From assembly GCF_016741815.1 (NCBI RefSeq), contig NZ_JAERRJ010000009.1, forward strand, positions 248,001-312,000: a DNA stretch of 64,000 nt, written 5' to 3'. Every line of letters begins with the position of its first letter. Within the stretch, counting starts at the first letter, position 1. The stretch comes from Nocardia acididurans (GTDB lineage Bacteria > Actinomycetota > Actinomycetes > Mycobacteriales > Mycobacteriaceae). The position numbers were made by a program, and so were the translations under genes. Positions 50,663 to 59,334 of this stretch are shown piece by piece. The notes beneath the pieces were generated by a model, which did not search any database, was not told where the DNA came from, and worked only from the letters and a program-made list of their open reading frames with translations.

Positions 50663-52435
50663 GTGCTTGACACCGCCCGCGTCCTGACGCGGCTGCGCGC
50701 TCGCGGAGCCGTGTATTTCAAGCACGGCAAAGGCAAGCGGGTCGGGGCCGTCATCCGGCGGGCCGAGGAGATCATCGACCTCAACCACACCGGCCTGGTC
50801 GTGGCCACCATCTTCTTCGCCTGGTCGGTGACGCCGTCGCTGGTGCCGCGCGACTGGCTGTTCCAGGGGTTGATCTCCGGCATCAATGCCGCGCTCGGGT
50901 ACGGGGTCGGCTGCATTCTGCAGTGGCTGTTCTACAAGTGGATCCGGCCGCAGCTGACCATGATCGGCACCCCGCCGGTGCTGGTGCGCGATCTCGTGAA
51001 GATCGCGATCGTGCTGTCCTGCATTCTGTTCGCCGCCTACATGCTGGTCATGTCCGCCGACTGGCAGCGCGAGATCTACAGCCTCATGGGTATGGAGGGC
51101 ACCAGCCGCGCCGCCTACCTGCGCACCGGCGGACTGAGCCTGCTGGTCGGCGTCATCGTGGTGGCCGTGTATCGCACGCTGCGGGAACTGGTGCGGTTCA
51201 TCGCCCGTCAGCTCAGCCGGTGGGTGAAGGTGCCGCCCACGCTCGCGCCCGCCACGGGGGCGCTGCTGCTCACCATTCTCATCGTCACCCTGTTCAACGG
51301 CGTGGCCACGAGTGCCTTCTTCTCGGTCGCCAACTCGGCGTTCAGCGTCCGCAACGACACCAAGAGCGATTTCGCGCGGCAGCCGACCCTGCCCGAACGC
51401 TCCGGCAGCCCGCAGTCGCTGGCCAAATGGGAGACCCTCGGATTCGAGGGCCGCTGGTTCGTCGCGCATGGGCCGGACCCGCTGTTGATCTCCGCGCTCA
51501 CCGGAAAGCCCGCGCGCGAACCGATCCGGGTGTACGTGGGGCTCGAATCCGGTGGGCGCGAGATGACCCAGGAGCAGCTGGCCGTCGCCGAACTCGAGCG
51601 CACCGGGGCCTTCGACCGCAAGGTGCTGGTCATCGTCACCACCACCGGCACCGGCTGGGTGAACTCCATGAGCGCGGCCGCGCTCGAGTACATGTACGGC
51701 GGCGACACCGCCATCCTGGCCTCCCAGTACTCGTATCTGCCCAGCGTGCTGTCCTTCCTCGCCGACCGCCAGAAGGTGGCGGTCGCGGGCAAGAAGATGT
51801 TCGACGCGGTGTACGAGCGCTGGTCCTCGCGACCCGAGAACGCCCGCCCCAAACTGCTGGTCTACGGCGAGAGCCTGGGCTCCCAGGGCTCCGAATCCGC
51901 CTTCACCGGCCTCGCGGATCTGCGTTCCAAGGTGAACGGCGCGCTCTGGGTCGGCCCGCCCAACTCCAACCGGCTCTGGGAGCAGTTCGTCTCCCGCCGC
52001 GACCCCGGCACCCGCGAGGTGGACCCCATCTACGCCGACGGTCTGGTGGTCCGCTTCGCCGCCCAGGCCGCCGACCTGGAGAAGCCGTCCCCGGACTGGC
52101 GCTATCCCCGCATCGTCTACCTCATGCACCCGTCGGACCCCATCGTCTGGTGGTCCCCTGATCTCCTGTCCTCCCAACCGGATTGGCTCTCCGAACCGCG
52201 CGGCTCCGACGTCTCCAGCCAGATGCGCTGGTGGCCCTTCGTCACCTTCTGGCAGGTCGCGGCCGACCTCACCAACGCCCAGGGCGTCTCCGACGGCCAC
52301 GGCCACCGCTACGGCTCCCTCGTCCTCGACGGCTGGGCCGCCATCGCCCCACCCGAGGACTGGACCCCCGAACTCCGCGAAAAGATCCGCGTCCAGATCG
52401 AATTGGCCGAGGATTTCGAACGCGTGGTCAAGTAA
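50663..52435 (+). CDS. membrane alpha/beta hydrolase (Abhydrolase_9 family)
   Basis: 590-aa protein: N-terminal domain with about four membrane helices (LVVATIFFAWSVTPSLVPRDW, GYGVGCILQWLFYKW, IAIVLSCILFAAYMLVM and ATGALLLTILIVTL), then an extracytoplasmic hydrolase domain with nucleophile Ser404 in YGESLGSQG and motif GTGWVNSMSAAALEYMYGGDTA. The pattern is that of the actinobacterial Abhydrolase_9_N/Abhydrolase_9 pair. GTG at 50663 is used because the helical domain starts soon after; the longer open frame overlaps the divergent gene. Lipid or wall-linked substrate likely. Confidence 0.88.
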   Translation: MLDTARVLTRLRARGAVYFKHGKGKRVGAVIRRAEEIIDLNHTGLVVATIFFAWSVTPSLVPRDWLFQGLISGINAALGYGVGCILQWLFYKWIRPQLTMIGTPPVLVRDLVKIAIVLSCILFAAYMLVMSADWQREIYSLMGMEGTSRAAYLRTGGLSLLVGVIVVAVYRTLRELVRFIARQLSRWVKVPPTLAPATGALLLTILIVTLFNGVATSAFFSVANSAFSVRNDTKSDFARQPTLPERSGSPQSLAKWETLGFEGRWFVAHGPDPLLISALTGKPAREPIRVYVGLESGGREMTQEQLAVAELERTGAFDRKVLVIVTTTGTGWVNSMSAAALEYMYGGDTAILASQYSYLPSVLSFLADRQKVAVAGKKMFDAVYERWSSRPENARPKLLVYGESLGSQGSESAFTGLADLRSKVNGALWVGPPNSNRLWEQFVSRRDPGTREVDPIYADGLVVRFAAQAADLEKPSPDWRYPRIVYLMHPSDPIVWWSPDLLSSQPDWLSEPRGSDVSSQMRWWPFVTFWQVAADLTNAQGVSDGHGHRYGSLVLDGWAAIAPPEDWTPELREKIRVQIELAEDFERVVK

Positions 52436-52438
52436 CCG

Positions 52439-53122
52439 ATGCCGACCCCGCTGAAACTGGCGAAAGCGACTGCGGCAGCGGCACTTCCACTGGCCTGGGC
52501 AAACTACGCCCTGCCCGCCCTCGGCCTGCGTATCCGCGGCCGCAGCGCCGCCAACGCCACCGCGGCCACGATCTACGCGACGGTCTTCCACGGCACACCG
52601 AACTGGCTGTCCACGCGCGGTCTCCGGACCGGTGGCAGCGCCGCCGCACTCATCCTCACCGGATACGGTGTGGCCCTGTCCATTCCATCCGTCCGGCGAC
52701 ACCTGGCAGAGTTGGACCGCAGCCCCGAGGTGTCCCACGCCGAATGGGCGAGCACCCACATCCCCGGCGGCACCGTCTACAGCGAGGAACTCGTCTACCG
52801 CGCCACCCTGAACCCGATCCTGGACGACACCTTCGGCGACCACGGAAAGTGGCTGGGCGCACTGGTTTTCGGATTCGCCCACATTCAACCGGCGCGCTCC
52901 GTCGGCGATCCGGTCCCGGCCACCGTCGCGGTCACCGCCCTCGCCGGCCTCGCCTTCGACGAACTCCGCTGCCGCACCGGCAGCGCTACCGCTCCCGCCC
53001 TGGCGCATCTGGCGCTGAACGCAGGAGGCGCACTGGCCCCCGCCGTCGCCCGGCGCATCGAACACATCCGCACGGTCCGCATGGGCGCCTCGTGGCGCGG
53101 CTGGCGCTTCCGCAACCGGTAG
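52439..53122 (+). CDS. CPBP (Abi) intramembrane metalloprotease
   Basis: 227-aa membrane protein of the CAAX-protease/bacteriocin-processing family. Active-site motifs: YSEELVYRATL (EExxxR) and FGFAHIQPARS (FxxxH) plus LAHLALNAG (HxxxN). About five helices, shorter than eukaryotic Rce1. It begins 3 nt after the hydrolase stop, with no clear ribosome site, so likely coupled. Substrate unknown. Confidence 0.9.
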   Translation: MPTPLKLAKATAAAALPLAWANYALPALGLRIRGRSAANATAATIYATVFHGTPNWLSTRGLRTGGSAAALILTGYGVALSIPSVRRHLAELDRSPEVSHAEWASTHIPGGTVYSEELVYRATLNPILDDTFGDHGKWLGALVFGFAHIQPARSVGDPVPATVAVTALAGLAFDELRCRTGSATAPALAHLALNAGGALAPAVARRIEHIRTVRMGASWRGWRFRNR

Positions 53123-53155
53123 CTCCACCCGGCGATATCGCCCACAGCGGCGGGG

Positions 53156-53725
53156 TCAGCGCGGAATGCTTCGGTGCAGGTCGGTGGCTGCTCGAATCAC
53201 CAGTGCGGCAAGGAGAAACGCGAGGGCGTTGACGACCACGTCGGTGAGGAGGCCGATCCATTCCAGGTGGGTGCGATCCCAGTCGCCTGTCCGGTAATTG
53301 CGGACGGAGAAGGGGTAGGGGTAGCCACGCACGATCGTGTCCACGCTGCGGCAGCACCAGTGGTGGTGGCTGATGAACCAGGTCGCGGCGGTGAGCACCG
53401 CACCGGCCGGAACGGCGACGGCCCACAGTGATCGAGGCAGCGGGCGCGCGACCAGCAGCGCCAGGCAGGCCACCGTGCCGAACAGCGGGGTGAGGAAGAA
53501 CCGGCCCTCGGGAGATACCAGCGGGTTGCCGCCCATCGGGAAATCGAACCAGCCCTCCGGATGCTTGTCCGGATCCTGGTGGTACACGCTCGAATACGCT
53601 CTGGCGCACAGCATCATCACGGCGAGCCACGCGGCCGTCACCACGAGCCGGTAGCCCGTCCGGCTTCGGGCGAACGCCGAGATTCGACGCATCGTGACCG
53701 CGTCGCGAAACCATGCCATGCTCAC
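53156..53725 (-). CDS. polytopic membrane protein, unknown
   Basis: 189-aa protein with four helices (YRLVVTAAWLAVMMLCARAY, TVACLALLVARP, WAVAVPAGAVLTAATWFIS, LLTDVVVNALAFLLAALVI) and an extracytoplasmic loop with WCCRSVDTIVRGYPYPFSVRNY. GTG at 53725 has GAGGGG 5 nt upstream; a longer frame overlaps the divergent gene. No family recognised. Confidence 0.78.
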   Translation of the reverse strand: MSMAWFRDAVTMRRISAFARSRTGYRLVVTAAWLAVMMLCARAYSSVYHQDPDKHPEGWFDFPMGGNPLVSPEGRFFLTPLFGTVACLALLVARPLPRSLWAVAVPAGAVLTAATWFISHHHWCCRSVDTIVRGYPYPFSVRNYRTGDWDRTHLEWIGLLTDVVVNALAFLLAALVIRAATDLHRSIPR

Positions 53726-53800
53726 CACGGCCCCTCCCCGTAACCTCGCTCCCCGCACCATAACCGCCGGGCATCGCATATCGGCGTCGGTGCGCGGCGG

Positions 53801-53806
53801 TAGCCT
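53801..53806 (+). promoter_or_regulatory. -10 hexamer of the sterol-carrier-like gene (TAGCCT), leaderless
   Basis: TAGCCT ends 7 nt before the GTG at 53814. Confidence 0.5.
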
Positions 53807-53813
53807 CGCTGAC

Positions 53814-54200
53814 GTGGCACGACAGGCGAAGGTGGATCCGGGGGAATTGCGGGCCGCGGTGGCGGCCGTGGGGGAGTGGCTGCGGGACGAGTCGGTGGAG
53901 AAGCCGGAGCGGGCCGTGGTGGCGGCTGCGGTGCGGGCGACCGCGCGGACACTGGCCGGGGATGCGCCGGGTGGGTCGGTCGAGGTGCGGGTGCCGCCGT
54001 TCGTGGCGGTGCAGTGCATCGAGGGGCCTCGGCATACGCGGGGGACGCCGCCGAATGTGGTGGAGACCGATGCTCGGACGTGGTTGCTGCTCGCGACGGG
54101 GCTGCTGGCGTTCGACGCCGCGCTGGAGGCAGGGGTGCTGACGGCTTCGGGTTCGCGGGCCGGCGAGGTCGCGCGATGGCTGCCGATCGCCCAGATATGA
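53814..54200 (+). CDS. Rv0807-like protein with sterol-carrier-type domain
   Basis: 128-aa protein. VPPFVAVQCIEGPRHTRGTPPNVVETDARTWLLLATG is the conserved core, as in the gene next to purF in M. tuberculosis (recalled), with an SCP-2-like/actinobacterial mycothiol-domain type pattern VEVRVPPF and ARTWLLLATG. Starts GTG at 53814; the frame upstream is open but without coding character. Function unknown; its position near purF is conserved. Confidence 0.85.
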   Translation: MARQAKVDPGELRAAVAAVGEWLRDESVEKPERAVVAAAVRATARTLAGDAPGGSVEVRVPPFVAVQCIEGPRHTRGTPPNVVETDARTWLLLATGLLAFDAALEAGVLTASGSRAGEVARWLPIAQI

Positions 54201-54247
54201 AGCGGCGCAGGTGACCTGGGGCCGCCTGCGCCGGGACATCGGGTGGG

Positions 54248-55594
54248 TCAGGGTTGGACGGCGGGCTCCCCGCGGTCGTTGACGGGCTTGCGCTCCAAGC
54301 CTTTTCGATCGTAGAAGGACGTGATGAGCAGGCCGAAGACGACGCCGATGGTCAGGCCGAGGGCTGCCATCCAGAAGCCTCGGGTCAGGCCGGCCTGACC
54401 GCTGCCGTCGAAGTAGAGGATGGCTCGGGTGCCCAGGAAGACCTGGTGCATGGGTTCGAAATTGGCGAGCCAGCCGAAGTACTTGGGGGTGGCCTCGATC
54501 GGGACCGTGCCGCCCGAGGACGGCAGGCCCAGGATGATGAAGATGATCAGGTTGATGATCAGGCCCGCCGTGCCCACGGCCGCCAGGATCGAGGTGCAGG
54601 TGACGCCCACCGCGATGATGACGAACGCGCCGTAGAGGAACAGGGCCAACGGTTTCGAGAAGGGCATGCCCAGCCATCTGCCGATGCCCATGAGCGCACC
54701 GGACACCAGGATCGCCATCACCACCACCGCCGCCCACTTGATCAGCAGTGTCTTCACGCGCGAGATCGGGGTGCGCGGGAAATGCAGATACCACGGCCCC
54801 CACTCGGTGGGCAGGAAGCCCAGGGCCGAATCGATCAGCTGGTGAATGATCATCGCGCCCACCATGCCGACAAGCAGAAGCAGCAGGCTGTAGAAGAACG
54901 CCGTCAGACCCTCGCCGGAACCACCCGGCAGCGGCCAGAACTGCTCGACCACCAGGTTCAGCGGGTTGGCCAGCGCGATCCGGGTGGCCGCGCTCAACTC
55001 CGGTGCGGGCGGCCCGCCCGGCGGCGGTGTGAGCTGCTGGTTCACCTGCGCGGTCAGTTGCTGTCCGACCTGCTTGTCCACCTGGGTGAGCGCTTCCTCA
55101 CCGAACTTCTGCACGATCGCCGTCGCGAAGGCGCCCGTGCGCGGATTGGTTTGCAGTGTCAGCACCGGCTGCGAGATCTCGCCGGGCACCACACTGCCCA
55201 CGCCGAGAATGCCGAGCCGCTTGGAGAAGTCGCTCGGGATGATGATGGTGCCGTACACCTGTGCGTTCTGCATCTGCAGCTGCGCCTCGTTGATGCCGAG
55301 CTCGCGCAGGTCGATCTTGTCGGCCGGTACGGCCTGCTTCAAGCCGTCCGCGACCTGATCGCCGAAGTTGACATGCTTGACGGTCCCGTCGGCGCCCGTT
55401 ATGTCGTCGCCCACATCCTGATTCACCAGCGCGATCGGGAAATCATGCAGGTTCTTCTCCGGATCGACGACATAGTCCAGGTACATGACGCCGAGCAGCG
55501 AGGCCAGCAGCGTGACGACCACGATCGGAAACGCCCACTTGAGCGGTGTCAGGCGGCGCGGTGGACGGGGTTCCGAGGTCTCAGTCGTCGTCAC
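54248..55594 (-). CDS. YhgE/Pip-like (ABC-2 type) membrane protein
   Basis: 448-aa protein: one N-terminal helix (FPIVVVTLLASLLGVMYLDYV), a ~180-residue extracytoplasmic domain, then about six helices at the C-terminus. This topology and the motif ALVNQDVG fit the YhgE/Pip and DUF3533-type export-related group. GTG start with TTAGCT 7 nt before it. No ATPase is adjacent. Related proteins act in secretion or phage adsorption; here unassigned. Divergent from purF. Confidence 0.85.
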   Translation of the reverse strand: MTTTETSEPRPPRRLTPLKWAFPIVVVTLLASLLGVMYLDYVVDPEKNLHDFPIALVNQDVGDDITGADGTVKHVNFGDQVADGLKQAVPADKIDLRELGINEAQLQMQNAQVYGTIIIPSDFSKRLGILGVGSVVPGEISQPVLTLQTNPRTGAFATAIVQKFGEEALTQVDKQVGQQLTAQVNQQLTPPPGGPPAPELSAATRIALANPLNLVVEQFWPLPGGSGEGLTAFFYSLLLLLVGMVGAMIIHQLIDSALGFLPTEWGPWYLHFPRTPISRVKTLLIKWAAVVVMAILVSGALMGIGRWLGMPFSKPLALFLYGAFVIIAVGVTCTSILAAVGTAGLIINLIIFIILGLPSSGGTVPIEATPKYFGWLANFEPMHQVFLGTRAILYFDGSGQAGLTRGFWMAALGLTIGVVFGLLITSFYDRKGLERKPVNDRGEPAVQP

Positions 55595-55601
55595 GTTCGA
55601 A

Positions 55602-55607
55602 AGCTAA
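55602..55607 (-). promoter_or_regulatory. -10 hexamer of the YhgE-like gene (TTAGCT), leaderless
   Basis: Complement of AGCTAA; ends 7 nt before the GTG at 55594. Confidence 0.45.
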
Positions 55608-55664
55608 CAGCAAACGGCTCGCCAACAGCGTTATCCCAGCGGTGGGTTGTTATGTGAATACCCG

Positions 55665-55670
55665 TACTAT
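55665..55670 (+). promoter_or_regulatory. -10 hexamer of purF (TACTAT)
   Basis: TACTAT is close to consensus and lies 37 nt before the GTG, leaving room for the AGGGAG ribosome site at 55696-55701. Confidence 0.5.
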
Positions 55671-55707
55671 GGGTCTCGCCCCCCGCCCGCCGAACAGGGA
55701 GCAAACG

Positions 55708-57273
55708 GTGACACTGCCCCCCGACGCCACCACCCCCGACCAGGACGAGAACGAACCCCGCGAGGAATGCGGAGTCTTCGGAGTCTGGGCGCCGGGCGAG
55801 GATGTGGCCAAGCTCACGTACTACGGACTCTACGCACTACAGCATCGCGGTCAGGAGGCGGCCGGTATCGCCGTCGCCGACGGTTCGCAGGTGCTGGTGT
55901 TCAAGGATCTCGGCCTGGTCAGCCAGGTCTTCGATGAACAGACCCTCGCGGCGATGCCCGGCCATGTGGCCGTGGGTCACTGCCGCTACTCCACCACCGG
56001 ATCCACCACCTGGGAGAACGCGCAGCCGATCTTCCGCACCACCGCGGTGGGCACCGGACTCGCCCTGGGCCACAACGGAAATCTGGTCAATACGGCCGAA
56101 TTGTCCGCGCGCGCACGGGAACTCGGACTCATCAGCGGACGCCTCGCCGGGAATCTCGGCGCGACCTCCGACTCCGATGTGATGACCGCGCTGCTCGCGC
56201 ACGCGGCCGCCGACAAGAGCATCGAGCAGGCCGCCATGGAGCTGCTGCCGACGCTGCGCGGCGCCTTCTGCCTCACCTTCATGGACGAGCAGACGCTGTA
56301 CGCCGCCCGTGATCCGTGGGGCATCCGGCCGCTGTGCCTGGGCCGTCTGGACCGCGGCTGGGTGGTCGCCAGCGAAACCGCGGCACTCGATATCGTCGGC
56401 GCCTCCTTCGTGCGCGAGATCGAGCCGGGCGAACTGCTGGCGATCGACGCCGACGGTGTGCGGTCGATGCGTTTCGCCAACCCCGAACCCAAGGGCTGCG
56501 TCTTCGAATTCGTGTACCTGGCGCGCCCCGACTCGACCATCTCCGGTCGTTCGGTGCACGCCACCCGCGTGGATATCGGCCGTCGGCTCGCCAAGGAGCA
56601 TCCGGTCGAGGCCGATCTGGTCATCCCGGTTCCGGAATCCGGCACCCCGGCCGCGGTCGGGTACGCGCAGGGCTCGGGCGTGCCCTACGGCCAGGGTCTG
56701 ATGAAGAACGCCTACGTGGGCCGCACCTTCATCCAGCCCAGCCAGACCATCCGCCAGCTCGGCATCCGGCTCAAACTGAACCCGCTGCGCGAGGTCATCC
56801 GCGGTAAGCGGCTCATCGTGGTCGACGACTCCATCGTGCGCGGCAACACCCAGCGCGCCTTGATCCGCATGCTGCGGGAGGCGGGCGCGCTGGAGATCCA
56901 CGTGCGCATCGCCTCGCCGCCGGTCAAGTGGCCGTGCTTCTACGGCATCGACTTCGCCTCGCGGGCGGAGCTGATCGCCAACGGCGCGGGACCCGATGGC
57001 ATCGAAGGCGATTCGCTCGACGAGATGGTGGAGGGGGTGCGCCGCTCCATCGGCGCGGACAGCCTCGGCTACATCTCCATCGACAGCATGATCGCGGCCA
57101 CCGAACAGCCGCGCACGCGTCTGTGCGCCGCCTGCTTCGACGGCGAGTACCCGATCGGCCTGCCCACCGAGGCTGCCATCGGCAAGAACCTCTTGGAGGG
57201 CATGCTCAATGGCGCGAGCCAGACCGAGCTGCTCGCCGACAACGCCAACGCGAGCGCGCTGAGCCGTCCGTAA
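55708..57273 (+). CDS. purF: amidophosphoribosyltransferase
   Basis: 521-aa enzyme for the first committed purine step (PRPP + glutamine to phosphoribosylamine). Ntn-type glutaminase domain: propeptide of 20 residues ending EPREE, then nucleophile Cys21 in CGVFGVW; PRTase domain with RLIVVDDSIVRGNTQ (PRPP loop). Cysteines of the B. subtilis-type 4Fe-4S cluster are present (KWPCFYGID, RLCAACFDGEYPIG), so it needs maturation by cluster insertion and propeptide cleavage. GTG at 55708 has AGGGAG 6 nt upstream. Strong terminator after it; unlike the mycobacterial pair, purM does not follow directly. Confidence 0.97.
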   Translation: MTLPPDATTPDQDENEPREECGVFGVWAPGEDVAKLTYYGLYALQHRGQEAAGIAVADGSQVLVFKDLGLVSQVFDEQTLAAMPGHVAVGHCRYSTTGSTTWENAQPIFRTTAVGTGLALGHNGNLVNTAELSARARELGLISGRLAGNLGATSDSDVMTALLAHAAADKSIEQAAMELLPTLRGAFCLTFMDEQTLYAARDPWGIRPLCLGRLDRGWVVASETAALDIVGASFVREIEPGELLAIDADGVRSMRFANPEPKGCVFEFVYLARPDSTISGRSVHATRVDIGRRLAKEHPVEADLVIPVPESGTPAAVGYAQGSGVPYGQGLMKNAYVGRTFIQPSQTIRQLGIRLKLNPLREVIRGKRLIVVDDSIVRGNTQRALIRMLREAGALEIHVRIASPPVKWPCFYGIDFASRAELIANGAGPDGIEGDSLDEMVEGVRRSIGADSLGYISIDSMIAATEQPRTRLCAACFDGEYPIGLPTEAAIGKNLLEGMLNGASQTELLADNANASALSRP

Positions 57274-57287
57274 CCGCTCGAGCTCTC

Positions 57288-57321
57288 CTGTGCCCCGCCC
57301 CCTTCCGGGGGCGGGGCACAG
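57288..57321 (+). terminator. rho-independent terminator of purF
   Basis: Perfect 15-bp stem (57288-57302, 57307-57321) with TTCC loop, followed by TTGTTT. Confidence 0.93.
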
Positions 57322-57747
57322 TTGTTTCAGAAGGGGGTTACCGGCGGCGGAAACGCGGCGGGGCATTGTCGGATTCGGGGGAGGTTTTCCGGTGCCGCCG
57401 GGCAGCCGATGGGCGTGTCGTTTACGTCCGGGCGTGTCGCGAAAATTGGTTTGCTGGAATGAAACTGGTCCGTCTCATTGAATGAGACACGGCTCCGCTC
57501 GAGTGGTTATAACCGCTGGCAAGAGCCCGCAGGCCACGGGGTCGCGGGAGAGAAGCGGGCCGAATCCCCTGTCGCACTTGGGTCATCGTCTCCGTCGGGA
57601 AAATGACCGATATGTGATCCGTTTGTTCGTAAACGCAACACACCGGCAACGCCACGCCGATACTGTGCCCAGCCAAACGGAGTTCAGGCGGTGCGTCCGC
57701 GGCCTGTGATCCAGGCCGCCGTACCGTGTGTCGAGAGCGGGGCAGTG
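57322..57747. other. 426-bp region without a gene
   Basis: Between the purF terminator and the peptide-binding lipoprotein. It is less GC-rich in its middle, contains the 17-bp palindrome at 57472 and a possible TACCGT -10 box at 57722-57727 for the transporter. Short open frames here have no ribosome site and no recognisable protein. No riboswitch fold was recognised. Confidence 0.6.
57472..57488. promoter_or_regulatory. 17-bp palindrome, candidate operator
   Basis: GTCTCATT-G-AATGAGAC, perfect 8-bp arms around one base, about 260 bp before the peptide ABC operon. Size and form suit a TetR-type operator. Confidence 0.55.
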
Positions 57748-59334
57748 ATGCGCGCGAAAAGTGTTGCGGCGATTGGATTCGCCGCGCTGACGGTGCTAGC
57801 AGTGGCGGGATGTGGTGCGGGCAGAACCGGCGAGGGAGGTGGAGGGGCGGGCCTGGTCATCGGGACCACCGACAAGATCTTCACCCTCGACCCGGCCGCG
57901 GCCTACGAAAACGGTTCCCTCGCAGTGGAAACGCAGGTCTATTCATTCCTGCTCAACTTCGCTCCGGGCAAGACCACCCCGGAGCCGGACGCGGCCGAGA
58001 AGTGTGAATTCAGCACACCGACCGTCTACACCTGCAAACTCAAGCCGAACCTGAAGTTCGCCAACGGAAACCCGTTGACCGCCAACAGCGTCAAGTTCTC
58101 CTTCGACCGCATGGTGGGCATCAACGACCCCAACGGCCCGGCCGTACTGCTCACCAACCTCGCCAAGACCGACGTGGTCGACGAGCTCACGGTGAACTTC
58201 ACCCTCAAGGTCGCCAACGACCAGACCTTCCCGTCCGTGCTGCCCACCCAGGCCGGCCCCATCGTCGACGAGAAGGTGTTCCCCGCGGACCGGGTGCTGG
58301 GCGACGACGAGGTCTGGAAGGCGCAGCCCTTCTCCGGCCCGTACACCATCACCAGCTACGACAAGAACAAGCTCGTCGAATACGAGGCCAACCCGGACTA
58401 CAACGGCCTGTTCGGCGCACCCAAGACCAAGACCGTCTCCGCGAAATACTATGAGAGCCCGGAGAATCTGAAGCTCGACGTGCAGAACGGGGCCATCGAC
58501 GTGGCCTACCGCTCGCTCAGCCCCACCGATATCGCCTCGCTGCGCAACGACCCCAAGGTGACCGTGCACGACGGGCCCGGCGGCGAACTGCGGTACATGG
58601 TGTTCAACCTGAACACCATGCCCGGCGACACCCCGGCGCAGAAACTCGCCGTCCGCAAGGCCGTCGCCTCCAGCATCGACCGGGATGCCCTGTCGCAGAA
58701 CGTGTACGAGGGCACCTTCACCCCCGCCTACTCCTCGGTCCCGCAGGGCGTCGAGGGCGCGACCGAACCGTTCAAGGACATCTACGGCGCCAAGCCGAAT
58801 CGCGACGCCGCGGCCAAGTTCCTGTCCGACGCGGGCGTCACCACACCGGTGCAGATCAACCTGCAGTACAACCCGGATCACTACGGCGACACCAGCTCCG
58901 AGGAATACGCCGCCATCAAGACCCAACTCGAAGCCACCGGCCTGTTCCGCGTGAACCTGCAGTCCACGGAGTGGGTGAGCTACCAGAAGGAACGCGTCCA
59001 GGACGCCTACCCGGTGTTCCAGCTCGGCTGGTTCCCCGACTTCCCCGACGCCGACAACTACCTGACACCGTTCTTCGCGCCGAACAACTTCCTGCAGAAC
59101 CACTTCGACGTGCCCGCCATCACCGCGCAGCTCACCGCCGAGGCCACCGAATCCGACCCGGCCAAGCGCAAGGCCATCCTCGCGCAGGTACAGCGGGACA
59201 TGGCCGCCGACCACATCTCCATCATTCCGCTGCTGTCCGGCAAGAACATCGCCGTAGCGGGCACCGGGGTCCAGGGCGTCGCCAGCACCCTGGATCCGTC
59301 GTTCAAGTTCCGGTACGGCGTACTGAGCAAGTGA
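57748..59334 (+). CDS. peptide/oligopeptide ABC transporter substrate-binding lipoprotein
   Basis: 528-aa SBP_bac_5 family receptor. Signal peptide with lipobox VAGC at ~Cys22, so membrane anchored. Family motifs: ITTDKIFTLDPA-like TTDKIFTLDPAAAYENG, LKPNLKFANGNPLTANSVKFSFDRM and GWFPDFPDADNYLTPFF. ATG at 57748 is used over a GTG one codon before. First gene of the transporter operon; stop overlaps the permease start (GTGA). Peptides or nickel/opine-like compounds are typical ligands. Confidence 0.93.
   Translation: MRAKSVAAIGFAALTVLAVAGCGAGRTGEGGGGAGLVIGTTDKIFTLDPAAAYENGSLAVETQVYSFLLNFAPGKTTPEPDAAEKCEFSTPTVYTCKLKPNLKFANGNPLTANSVKFSFDRMVGINDPNGPAVLLTNLAKTDVVDELTVNFTLKVANDQTFPSVLPTQAGPIVDEKVFPADRVLGDDEVWKAQPFSGPYTITSYDKNKLVEYEANPDYNGLFGAPKTKTVSAKYYESPENLKLDVQNGAIDVAYRSLSPTDIASLRNDPKVTVHDGPGGELRYMVFNLNTMPGDTPAQKLAVRKAVASSIDRDALSQNVYEGTFTPAYSSVPQGVEGATEPFKDIYGAKPNRDAAAKFLSDAGVTTPVQINLQYNPDHYGDTSSEEYAAIKTQLEATGLFRVNLQSTEWVSYQKERVQDAYPVFQLGWFPDFPDADNYLTPFFAPNNFLQNHFDVPAITAQLTAEATESDPAKRKAILAQVQRDMAADHISIIPLLSGKNIAVAGTGVQGVASTLDPSFKFRYGVLSK

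Noticed and set aside
50075..53128. Very long open frame on the minus strand opposite the Abhydrolase_9 and CPBP genes
   Set aside because: It lies entirely antisense to genes with clear family motifs; long antisense frames are a known effect of GC-rich third codon positions, and its translation is low-complexity His/Gly/Arg/Asp-rich.
57482..57709. Small + strand ORF starting at the palindrome in the purF-transporter gap
   Set aside because: No ribosome site, no homology recognised, starts inside a dyad; treated as non-coding.
57322..57747. Possible riboswitch or small RNA before the peptide importer
   Set aside because: No conserved riboswitch core could be recognised by eye; only the palindrome is supported.
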